From Deltaproteobacteria bacterium (GTDB taxonomy: Bacteria > Desulfobacterota > DSM-4660 > Desulfatiglandales > HGW-15): DNA of 9,808 nucleotides. This document shows positions 1-6,057 of the stretch, piece by piece. Numbering within the stretch: position 1 is the first letter of the stretch; every line of letters starts with the position of its first letter. The stretch is from NCBI GenBank assembly GCA_020342025.1, contig CP070840.1, positions 2,223,969-2,233,776 of the forward strand, written 5' to 3'. Both the position numbers and the translations under genes were made by a program. The notes under the pieces are model-generated. The model made no database searches. It saw only the letters and a list, made by a program, of their open reading frames with translations, and had not been told where the DNA came from.

Positions 1-1
1 C

Positions 2-931
2 CTCCGACTGCTCTCTTTTCAAGGAGACTTTCTAAGGCCGTGCCCAGGGACAAGTAGTTATATTTGCTGTGGATATCAGATCCTTCATGTGGGAACAAAC
101 TGCCCCCTAGATTGCAGCTACTGTGTTCTTCAGGGATATCTTAATCAACCTTCACTCAGAATCTTCGTGAATCTGGAGGACAAACTTGAACAGATCGGGC
201 AGCTCATAGATAAGAACCCTGAAAAGATCTTCAGAATAGGGACGGGGGAGTTCACGGACAGTCTCGCCCTTGAGCCGATCACAGGCTGGGCCGAGATCCT
301 TTTTCCCTTTTTTGCAGACAAGAAAAATGCGGTGCTTGAGCTGAAAACAAAAACAAACCAGATTCAAGGACTGCTTTCCTCCCAATGCAGAGATGGCATT
401 ATTGTTTCCTGGTCCCTGAATAGCCCCGCTGTGGCGTCGAGGGAAGAGCAGGGCGCACCGAGCATCAAAAAGAGGCTTCTGGCGGCCCGCAGCTGTCAGA
501 AAGAGGGCTTTATGCTGGGTTTCCATTTTGATCCGCTGATTGAACATGGAGGATGGGCAGAGGGGTACATGAAGACCATGGAAATGATAGACAGATATAT
601 CGACCCAAAGGGAATCGTTTGGATAAGCTTGGGTTGTCTCCGATACATGCCACACCTTAAGCGCATTATTAGGGAGCGTCACCCCAAGACCCATATTTTG
701 GATGGGGAATTCGTGCCTGGACGGGACGGTAAAATGCGCTATTTCAAGCCCATACGCATAGAAATGTATCGTTTCTTGGGGGCCATGCTAACGAAGTGGC
801 ACGAAGGACTGGGAATCTACCTCTGCATGGAAAGTGAGGAGGTTTGGCAGGAAAGCTTGGGATGGTCTCCGGGGAATTCACACGGTCTTTCCCAGTACCT
901 GGATCAGAGGGTGCTTAAGGCCTTTGGGTAA
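2..931 (+). CDS. SplB-like radical SAM protein (spore photoproduct lyase family), 5' end cut by window edge
   Basis: The reading frame is open from position 2 to the TAA at 929-931, so the gene begins left of the window. A GTG at 89 is only an internal valine, because the codons before it encode a conserved CPGT-x2-YICCGYQ stretch that I recall from this family. The radical SAM motif CPLDCSYC (CxxxCxxC) lies at 101-124 and should bind a [4Fe-4S] cluster and S-adenosylmethionine. Downstream, the RIGTGEFTDS segment and the GFHFDPLIEHGGWAEGY segment match the SPL family fold. True SPL repairs the spore photoproduct in UV-damaged spore DNA. Here the position of its catalytic cysteine (FEASCTSD in Bacillus) appears to hold glutamate (RIGTGEFTD), and the residue after the third cluster cysteine is V instead of Y. 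The exact reaction is therefore unknown. It is separated by 126 nt from the next gene and is probably a different transcription unit. Confidence 0.85.
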   Translation, partial: LRLLSFQGDFLRPCPGTSSYICCGYQILHVGTNCPLDCSYCVLQGYLNQPSLRIFVNLEDKLEQIGQLIDKNPEKIFRIGTGEFTDSLALEPITGWAEILFPFFADKKNAVLELKTKTNQIQGLLSSQCRDGIIVSWSLNSPAVASREEQGAPSIKKRLLAARSCQKEGFMLGFHFDPLIEHGGWAEGYMKTMEMIDRYIDPKGIVWISLGCLRYMPHLKRIIRERHPKTHILDGEFVPGRDGKMRYFKPIRIEMYRFLGAMLTKWHEGLGIYLCMESEEVWQESLGWSPGNSHGLSQYLDQRVLKAFG

Positions 932-990
932 GCACTGGTATTTAGCTTTTTGTTTAACTGACTCAAGATAGTGAACTAATACTAATATTA

Positions 991-1018
991 TTGATTTTAA
1001 AATTATTGATGTTATGTT
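991..1018 (+). promoter_or_regulatory. Possible sigma-70-type promoter for nifU-like/hbd
   Basis: In the AT-rich 126-nt gap after the radical SAM gene, TTGATT (991-996) and TATGTT (1013-1018) are 16 nt apart, about 40 nt before the nifU-like start codon. Both boxes match the consensus at only four of six positions. The call rests on position and AT richness, and no operator is visible. Confidence 0.35.
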
Positions 1019-1057
1019 AGTGACAGTGAAGTGAACAAAAAAACGGAGGTATTTATC

Positions 1058-1282
1058 ATGTTAAGAGAGAAAATCGAAGATGCCCTCAACAAGGTGAGGC
1101 CCTCCCTGCAGGCGGATGGGGGCGATGTGGAGTTCGTAGACGTGGATGAAAATGGCGTGGTCAAACTCAGGTTGACAGGTGCTTGCGGCGGATGTCCCAT
1201 GTCTCAGATGACCCTTAAAATGGGTATTGAGAAGATTTTGAAGCAAAATGTCCCTGAAATAGACCGGGTCGAGTCCGTTTAA
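1058..1282 (+). CDS. NifU C-terminal-domain protein (Fe-S cluster scaffold/carrier), 74 aa
   Basis: This is a stand-alone NifU C-terminal (Nfu-type) domain. It begins LREKIEDALNKVRPSLQADGG, as in the family, and carries the GACGGCPMS segment whose CxxC pair (CGGC) coordinates a bridging [4Fe-4S] cluster, usually in a dimer. The likely role is cytoplasmic Fe-S cluster assembly or delivery to apo-proteins. The start was set at ATG 1058 because a strong GGAGGT (1045-1050) lies 7 nt before it. An in-frame GTG at 1031 would add nine residues, but that extension spans the ribosome binding site. The N-terminal IscU-like domain of full NifU is absent, which is normal for small Nfu proteins. hbd follows after 62 nt with no terminator visible, so the two are probably cotranscribed. 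The specific client protein cannot be told from the sequence. Confidence 0.92.
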   Translation: MLREKIEDALNKVRPSLQADGGDVEFVDVDENGVVKLRLTGACGGCPMSQMTLKMGIEKILKQNVPEIDRVESV

Positions 1283-1344
1283 GCCATAAACTATTCTCCC
1301 TCGAAAGAGAAACCATACCCACAAGGCTGTGAAAGGAGGTAGAG

Positions 1345-2205
1345 ATGGAGATTAAGAAGGTGGGTGTTTTGGGCGCTGGGGCGATGGGCAACGGTATTGC
1401 CCAACTGGCAGCCCAAATAGGTTGTGACGTGGTCATGAGAGACATTGAAGGTGCCTTTGTGGAACGAGGCATGAAAAGCATTGACAAATTCCTCTCCAAA
1501 AGCGTGGAAAAGGGGAAACTTGAGGCCAAGGACAAGGATACCATCATGGGCCGGATCAAAGGCACCACCGATATGACGGATCTCAAGGATGTGGATTTTT
1601 TGGTCGAGGCGGTTCTAGAGGATCTGGATCTGAAAAAGAAGGTATTCAAGGAACTGGATGAGCTTTGTCGCCCCGAGATCGTGCTTTCCTCCAACACCTC
1701 CTCCATGTCCATAACGGAGATTGCCGCAGCCACGAGCAGACCAGACAAGATCTGCGGCATGCATTTTTTTAATCCCGCCCCGCTCATGAGACTTGTTGAG
1801 ATCATCCGGGGATATTATACGAGTGACGAGACAGTCGCTACAGCCACTGAGCTGGCGAAAAAGATGGGCAAGGTAACCGTTGAAGTGAAAAAAGACTCCC
1901 CGGGTTTTATCGTAAACAGGATCATGACACCCCACTTTTTGGAGGCCATCAAGATGCTGGAAGAGGGGATCGCCAGCGCCGAAGATATCGACACGGCCGT
2001 GAAGAACGGCTTGAATTATCCCATGGGTCCCTTTGAATTAATGGATCTCACAGGAATCGATATAGCCTACCATGTGACGGAATATTTCCATAAAGAATTA
2101 AACCAGGAACTGAAATGGATCGCCCCAACTCTCATGAAAAGCATGATCAAGGCTGGGAAACTGGGTCGAAAGACCGGGGCAGGGTGGTACGATTACAAAA
2201 AGTGA
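1345..2205 (+). CDS. hbd: 3-hydroxybutyryl-CoA (3-hydroxyacyl-CoA) dehydrogenase, 286 aa
   Basis: This gene encodes an NAD(P)-dependent oxidoreductase interconverting 3-hydroxybutyryl-CoA and acetoacetyl-CoA, acting in beta-oxidation or in butyrate metabolism. The Rossmann motif GAGAMGNG is at residues 10-17, and an acidic residue follows the second strand (MRDIEG, D33), which suggests NAD preference. Catalytic positions match the family: S119 in NTSSMS, H140 in MHFFNPAP, E152 in VEII, and N191 in PGFIVNR. The C-terminal helical dimerisation domain ends with GRKTGAGWYDY. The length is typical for the single-function bacterial enzyme. AAGGAGGT (1333-1340) sits 4 nt before the ATG. It follows the nifU-like gene in a likely two-gene transcript and is followed by a strong terminator. 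No thiolase, crotonase or acyl-CoA dehydrogenase gene lies nearby, so the physiological direction is not decided here. Confidence 0.95.
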   Translation: MEIKKVGVLGAGAMGNGIAQLAAQIGCDVVMRDIEGAFVERGMKSIDKFLSKSVEKGKLEAKDKDTIMGRIKGTTDMTDLKDVDFLVEAVLEDLDLKKKVFKELDELCRPEIVLSSNTSSMSITEIAAATSRPDKICGMHFFNPAPLMRLVEIIRGYYTSDETVATATELAKKMGKVTVEVKKDSPGFIVNRIMTPHFLEAIKMLEEGIASAEDIDTAVKNGLNYPMGPFELMDLTGIDIAYHVTEYFHKELNQELKWIAPTLMKSMIKAGKLGRKTGAGWYDYKK

Positions 2206-2262
2206 GCCACTTCGGCTCGTTACGCCCCCAGATAAGACCAATGAATATTTGAGGAGCAAATG

Positions 2263-2309
2263 AAAAAAGAAGGCAGCTCGCGATTTCTCGAACTGCCTTC
2301 TTTTTTTTT
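2263..2309. terminator. Bidirectional Rho-independent terminator between convergent genes
   Basis: AGAAGGCAG (2268-2276) pairs perfectly with CTGCCTTCT (2293-2301), and an inner TCG/CGA adds pairs. A run of nine T (2301-2309) follows on the + strand and six A (2263-2268) precede it, giving a T run on the - strand. It therefore terminates hbd from the left and can also terminate the 29-codon gene arriving from the right. Confidence 0.9.
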
Positions 2310-2335
2310 CGAACAACGGGGAAGAAGAAGGAAAA

Positions 2336-2425
2336 CTATTTGTTCTTGTGTCTCATCTTTTTTTTCAGTTTTCTATACTTATGCTTTCTGATTTTTTTAC
2401 GACGCTTTTTTACCACACTACCCAT
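2336..2425 (-). CDS. bS22-like / AURKAIP1-COX24-domain small basic ribosomal peptide, 29 aa
   Basis: This tiny gene runs from ATG (2425-2423) to TAG (2338-2336). The product begins MGSVVKKRRKKIRKHK and has 17 Lys/Arg and two His among 29 residues. The MGSV-x-KKRRK opening and the following HKYRKL segment match, from memory, the bacterial 'AURKAIP1/COX24 domain' peptides. These are equivalent to mycobacterial bS22 and to the C-terminal tail of mitochondrial ribosomal protein mS38, which bind the small ribosomal subunit. A Shine-Dalgarno GGAGG lies 11 nt before the ATG. The gene is monocistronic, converges on hbd, and can use the terminator at 2263-2309. Gene callers often miss it because of its length. 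A chance lysine-rich frame is unlikely given the family-type N-terminus and the ribosome binding site. Confidence 0.82.
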   Translation of the reverse strand: MGSVVKKRRKKIRKHKYRKLKKKMRHKNK

Positions 2426-2460
2426 TAAATTGAGAACCTCCGGAAAAATTTAGAAGAGCC

Positions 2461-2490
2461 TTTCTACTATTAATGAAATCCTCATGTCAA
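2461..2490 (-). promoter_or_regulatory. Possible promoter for the bS22-like gene
   Basis: On the - strand a perfect TTGACA (complement of 2485-2490) is followed 18 nt later by TAGAAA (complement of 2461-2466), about 35 nt before the start codon. The -35 box is strong and the -10 box weak. The rest of the 139-nt gap from 2426 to 2564 shows only small AT-rich dyads, such as ATAAT/ATTAT near 2550, and no clear terminator for the diguanylate cyclase gene. Confidence 0.4.
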
Positions 2491-2564
2491 TAAATATTTG
2501 AATGTGATTCGCATAGGGGAGAGGGAGGCGACGTAAATAAGTTTACATAATATACATTATAAGA

Positions 2565-3440
2565 CTACGCATTTCCCGCGTTGCTCTTTATTTTCAGCTT
2601 TGCTTTGTAAAGGTTCTTGTCCGCCTCAGAGACCAATTGTTTCTCAGTCATTCCATCTGCAAATGTGGCATACCCCACGCTGGCCGTAAAATTTCCCTCT
2701 CGAAGCGCATTCTGAATGCGCTTTCCGATCTCCTTGGCGACGCTCAGATCCGCATCGATGAGGATGATGGCGAACTCGTCTCCGCCATACCGATATCCAG
2801 AGTCAACGCCTTCCCGGATGCTCCTGTTGACAATACGGCCCAGATTTCTGAGGACTTCGTCCCCTGCTAAGTGGCCGTAGGTGTCATTGTAGGCCTTGAA
2901 ATGATCAAGATCGAGAAGAATGAGTGAGAGTGAGTTGTTTTGTCGCTGTGCCCTGGTGAACTCCTCCCTTAGGCGATTATAGAAGTGGCGCTGGTTGAAA
3001 AGGCCTGTGAGGGAGTCCGTAATGGAGAGACGGCTCAGTTCTTTCCTGAGATTGCGCTCGTTGATAATTCTGTTTACTTTGGCTTCTAACTCCTCGGATT
3101 CAAAAGGTTTTTTTATGAAATCGCTGGCCCCTGCGTTTATGACATCGATATATCGGTAGCCCTCGGCATAGCCTGTCATGGCTATGATGCTCACGTCCGG
3201 AAAATCCTTCCCCACCTGATCAATAAGCTTGAGCCCATCCATATTGGGCATCTTCATGTCAGCCAGGAGGAAGGTGTATTCGTTTTCCTTTAACTGGGCC
3301 AATGCATCGGGACCGCTCGATGCAGAGGCGGTCTCAAATCCGAGGATAGACAGGAGTTTGACCAAAGTTTCCCTGAATTGCTGATCATCATCCACAACAA
3401 GCACGGATTCATTACTGTAATCGCTTCCTTGTTTTGCCAT
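2565..3440 (-). CDS. Response regulator with GGDEF output domain (probable diguanylate cyclase), 291 aa
   Basis: Residue numbers assume the ATG at 3440. An N-terminal receiver domain (about 12-125) has the acidic cluster D17-D19, phosphoacceptor D61 in LLADMKMPNMDG, T89 in AMTG and the lysine of IKKPF (110-113). A C-terminal GGDEF domain (about 140-285) has TDSLTGLFNQR, metal-binding D177 in LLDLDHFK, and an intact GGDEF at 219-223. It should make cyclic di-GMP from two GTP when phosphorylated. At the allosteric I-site the usual RxxD reads RxxxD (R209, D213), one residue longer, so product inhibition may be altered. The start is uncertain: neither the ATG nor a TTG at 3473 has a good ribosome binding site, and the longer form would begin 6 nt after the miaB stop. 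It is the last gene of the nadK-miaB operon. The partner kinase is not in the window. Confidence 0.9.
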   Translation of the reverse strand: MAKQGSDYSNESVLVVDDDQQFRETLVKLLSILGFETASASSGPDALAQLKENEYTFLLADMKMPNMDGLKLIDQVGKDFPDVSIIAMTGYAEGYRYIDVINAGASDFIKKPFESEELEAKVNRIINERNLRKELSRLSITDSLTGLFNQRHFYNRLREEFTRAQRQNNSLSLILLDLDHFKAYNDTYGHLAGDEVLRNLGRIVNRSIREGVDSGYRYGGDEFAIILIDADLSVAKEIGKRIQNALREGNFTASVGYATFADGMTEKQLVSEADKNLYKAKLKIKSNAGNA

Positions 3441-3479
3441 GACAGATACGTGAAGGCCCTCAAATGGGGTCAAAAAAAA

Positions 3480-4808
3480 TTAAGTATCTGATATTACTAC
3501 TAATTCGCCCATAAGGGAATTCACAAAAGCACGTTTAATTGTTACTTTAACTAGTTCTCCTATTGTTCTATTATTATTATTGAAATTTACAATTTTATTG
3601 GTGGGGGTCCTCCCAGTCAATTGGCCCCCCTTTTTGCTCTCCCCTTCCACCAGGATTTCCACCTCCCGGCCCTCCAGCTGTCTATTCTTTTTCAGGGTGA
3701 TCGCCTTCTGAAGCTGCTGGAGCTCGCTCAATCGGGAAGACTTCTCAGCTTCAGATATTTTTCCGTCCATTGTCTCCGCTAGTGTACCCTTTCTATCCGA
3801 ATATTTAAAGGAGTAAAGGCCATCAAATTCAATTTCCCTGATCAGATCAAGGGTCCCTTGGAAATCTTCATGCGATTCCTTCGGAAACCCCACCATCACA
3901 TCGCTAGTGATAGCCATATCGGGTCTTATCTTCCTCAATTTCTCGGCCAGTTCCCCATATTTCTCCCTGGTATAGCCCCTGTTCATGAGGTCAAGGATCT
4001 TGTTGGAGCCGGCTTGGAGAGGGAGATGAATATGGGGGCAAAGATTCTCCAGTTCGCCAAAACAGTTTATCAGATCATCTGAAAGGTCTTTGGGGTGTGA
4101 TGTGGTAAAGCGCATTCTTGCCAGGCCATGGAGCTTACTCATTTCTCTGAGGAGAGCGGGGAAACTGAACGCCTTGTCATTTCCCCAGACGTAGGAATTG
4201 ACGTTCTGACCCAACAGGGTAACCTCTTTAACCCCTTGTGCGATCAGATTCTCTGCCTCTCTCCGTATCTCCTGCGGGGGGCGACTCACCTCCCTGCCTC
4301 GCACATGGGGGACGATACAATAACTGCAAAAATTATCGCAGCCTTCCATAATGGAGATGTAGCTCCTGACCCTACCCCCGAAATACCCGTGGTTATCCAT
4401 GGGAGATGGAGGTCTGAGATCAATATCTGTGGCCACAATCTTCTGTCTGCCCCAAACCAGTCTTTCTAAGAACTCCTCAACCCTGCTGATTTCTCTGGTC
4501 CCCAGCACCAGATCCAGTCCCGGGAACCTTTCCATTAAATGGGCGCCCTCTTGCTGTGCAATGCACCCTGCAATACCCACAAGCAGATCAGGCTTCCTTC
4601 TCTTGAGGGAAAGCATACGTCCCAGGAGACTGAAGGCCTTCTGTTCAGCCTTCGCTCTTACAGTACATGTATTGATAAGGATGAGATCAGCATTATTCGG
4701 GCTGTCCGTGGGGACAAAATGAGAATTCAGGAGGACCTGAGCCAGGTAGTCTGAGTCATATTCATTCATCTGGCAGCCCATCGTAGCTATGTAAAAGTAA
4801 CGAGACAA
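3480..4808 (-). CDS. miaB: tRNA-2-methylthio-N6-dimethylallyladenosine synthase (methylthiotransferase MiaB), 442 aa
   Basis: MiaB adds a methylthio group to i6A37 next to the anticodon of tRNAs that read UNN codons. The N-terminal UPF0004 domain has the three cysteines C12 (MGCQMNEYDSD), C48 (INTCTVR) and C82 (AGCIAQ) for the sacrificial [4Fe-4S] cluster. The radical SAM motif CDNFCSYC has C157, C161 and C164, followed by IVPHVRGRE. A TRAM domain occupies about residues 375-440. GCQMN separates it from the related RimO and MtaB. The start is TTG at 4808: GGGAG lies 7 nt upstream, and the resulting N-terminus has the family length, whereas the next methionine would cut the first strand. The last 40 codons are strikingly AT-rich and include a run of four AAT codons. 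It starts 11 nt after the DUF4911 gene and belongs to the same operon. Confidence 0.97.
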   Translation of the reverse strand: MSRYFYIATMGCQMNEYDSDYLAQVLLNSHFVPTDSPNNADLILINTCTVRAKAEQKAFSLLGRMLSLKRRKPDLLVGIAGCIAQQEGAHLMERFPGLDLVLGTREISRVEEFLERLVWGRQKIVATDIDLRPPSPMDNHGYFGGRVRSYISIMEGCDNFCSYCIVPHVRGREVSRPPQEIRREAENLIAQGVKEVTLLGQNVNSYVWGNDKAFSFPALLREMSKLHGLARMRFTTSHPKDLSDDLINCFGELENLCPHIHLPLQAGSNKILDLMNRGYTREKYGELAEKLRKIRPDMAITSDVMVGFPKESHEDFQGTLDLIREIEFDGLYSFKYSDRKGTLAETMDGKISEAEKSSRLSELQQLQKAITLKKNRQLEGREVEILVEGESKKGGQLTGRTPTNKIVNFNNNNRTIGELVKVTIKRAFVNSLMGELVVISDT

Positions 4809-4819
4809 AGAGAGACTCC

Positions 4820-5044
4820 CTATACCTTTGTTTGCACTTTAATCACCATGCCCTCATGCTTCGACAAAAAATTCACTAATTCAGAAAAAATGTCCTCGCA
4901 CCCGGGGGCCACTTGCACCTCTATCAGTGCCGCTTGGGGATCAACGGTGCTTACAACGCCCATCCCATCATAGGATTCTATGGTCACCCTCAGGTAGTTG
5001 ATATCTCGGCGTTTTACTTTAAAGATGTGTCTATTTGTCTCCAT
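4820..5044 (-). CDS. DUF4911-family protein, 74 aa
   Basis: This small soluble protein is of unknown function. Its core INYLRVTIESYDGMGVVSTV followed by DP, and the APGCEDIFSELVNFL segment, resemble the DUF4911 family as I recall it: a YLR-x-IE-x-YDG opening, a T-x-DP turn, then a helix after a PG-type loop. The pattern of strands and one helix suggests a ferredoxin-like or ACT-like fold; this is inference. There is no signal peptide, membrane segment or cysteine pair. ATG 5044 was chosen because it gives the family length. It overlaps the end of nadK by 14 nt, with GAGG directly against the ATG and no properly spaced ribosome binding site, so translation is probably coupled to nadK. A TTG at 5095 would add 17 unconserved-looking residues. 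Its place between nadK and miaB may be the best clue to its role. Confidence 0.75.
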   Translation of the reverse strand: METNRHIFKVKRRDINYLRVTIESYDGMGVVSTVDPQAALIEVQVAPGCEDIFSELVNFLSKHEGMVIKVQTKV

Positions 5045-5918
5045 CCTCGTTATAGGTGGCCCCTCCCCACATGAGTTTGGCCCGCAAGATCTCAAAGTAG
5101 GTTTGGTCCGGAGATCTGATCAGTTTTATCCGCTCCTTGGATGTATAGATCATGACCTTATCTCCGTAAGAGAAATCAAACCCCACTTGTCCATCAAAGG
5201 TCAAATGCACTTTCTCCTCACTCTCCTTGCCCATCTTTATATAAATGGTATCTGAATGGGGCAGGATGATGGGACGATTTGATAACGTGAAAGGACATAT
5301 GGGCGTCAAAATGAAATTTGCCATGGTGGGATAGAGTATGGGGCCTCCTGCAGAGAGGTTGTACGCGGTTGATCCCGTGGGCGTGGATATAATGAGACCA
5401 TCAGCCCTGAAGGTGGTGAGAAACTGCTCATTGATATACACGTCCAGATCGATGATCCTTGCCAAGGGTCCTTTATTGATGACCAAATCATTGAGCACCG
5501 GGAATCGACAGATTTCCTCCTCCTGGCGAATGACCTTTATCTCCAGCATCAATCTGCTTTCCACTTCCATTTCACCTTTGAGCAGCCTTTCAATGGCCGG
5601 ATAAAGGCCTGTGAGCGGAATGCTGGTCAGAAAACCCAGGCCACCCAGATTCACACCAAGGATCGGGACACCATATCTTCCCACTTTGCGAGCCGCCCCC
5701 AGCAGGGTTCCGTCACCCCCTAGGACCACGACCCAATCTACGCTATTGGGGATGCGAATGGGCTCTTCTGGACACCCGTTCATCCTGACCGTGCTGGTCA
5801 TCTCTTCTGAGAAAACGCGCACACCCTTGCCCTTTAGCCAATCCTCAAGGTTCTTGGCCTCCCGCTTTGCAGGTTCATACCTGTACTTATAGATAATTCC
5901 AATCGAATGGGATGACAT
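5031..5918 (-). CDS. nadK: NAD kinase (ATP/polyphosphate-NAD kinase), 295 aa
   Basis: NAD kinase phosphorylates NAD to NADP, setting the cytoplasmic NADP pool. The signature GGDGT (residues 67-71, catalytic D69) follows strand DWVVVL. The second signature is STPTGSTAYNLSAGGPI (178-194), and the NAD-binding ND pair is at 143-144 (LNDLVI, where many homologues have NE). ICPFTLSNRPIILP follows, then the C-terminal beta-rich FDGQ region. Length is typical. ATG 5918 has a GGAGGG about 8 nt upstream. It is the first gene of the operon nadK - DUF4911 - miaB - diguanylate cyclase. The promoter should lie in the 139-nt gap to ade, but I see no convincing pair of boxes there, so readthrough from ade is possible. 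Confidence 0.96.
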   Translation of the reverse strand: MSSHSIGIIYKYRYEPAKREAKNLEDWLKGKGVRVFSEEMTSTVRMNGCPEEPIRIPNSVDWVVVLGGDGTLLGAARKVGRYGVPILGVNLGGLGFLTSIPLTGLYPAIERLLKGEMEVESRLMLEIKVIRQEEEICRFPVLNDLVINKGPLARIIDLDVYINEQFLTTFRADGLIISTPTGSTAYNLSAGGPILYPTMANFILTPICPFTLSNRPIILPHSDTIYIKMGKESEEKVHLTFDGQVGFDFSYGDKVMIYTSKERIKLIRSPDQTYFEILRAKLMWGGATYNEDGDK

Positions 5919-5955
5919 GCACTAAACCCTCCCCGTATCTTTCACAAGAACAGAG

Positions 5956-6034
5956 CAAAAAGCCTGCTGTTAATGAAGCCATGCCCCCCTTCGCCCCCCT
6001 TTTGTAAGGGGGGTTGGGGGGATTTTAAGCAGGG
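5956..6034 (-). terminator. Terminator-like structure after ade
   Basis: On the - strand, GCCCTGCTTAA just after the ade stop can pair, with bulges, with TTAACAGCAGGC (complement of 5962-5973), which is followed directly by TTTTT. This makes an intrinsic-terminator layout with an unusually large loop, and the loop is itself a second palindrome (see 5984-6021). It would separate ade from the nadK operon, but the outer stem is imperfect. Confidence 0.55.
5984..6021. repeat. C-run/G-run palindromic intergenic repeat
   Basis: Two C-runs joined by TTCG are followed, after a short TTTTGTAA turn, by two G-runs joined by TT. The arms are imperfect reverse complements and would form a very GC-rich hairpin. 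Short palindromes of this type are scattered through many bacterial genomes, including Desulfobacterota. It occupies the loop of the ade terminator. Confidence 0.7.
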
Positions 6035-6057
6035 CAAACAATGACGATGTGGCCGTA

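Noticed and set aside
152..694. 180-codon - strand frame opposite the SPL-like gene
   Set aside because: It is antisense to a gene with clear family motifs, has no ribosome binding site and no recognisable domain.
1215..1805. 196-codon - strand frame opposite hbd
   Set aside because: Serine-rich translation typical of the antisense of a coding gene; the hbd catalytic residues are all on the + strand.
2204..2218. Small hairpin GAGCC/GGCTC overlapping the hbd stop codon
   Set aside because: Only five base pairs and no T tract; the real terminator is about 50 nt further on.
2530..2564. GTAAA/TTTAC and ATAAT/ATTAT dyads after the diguanylate cyclase stop
   Set aside because: Short AT-only stems without a T run; not convincing as a terminator or operator.
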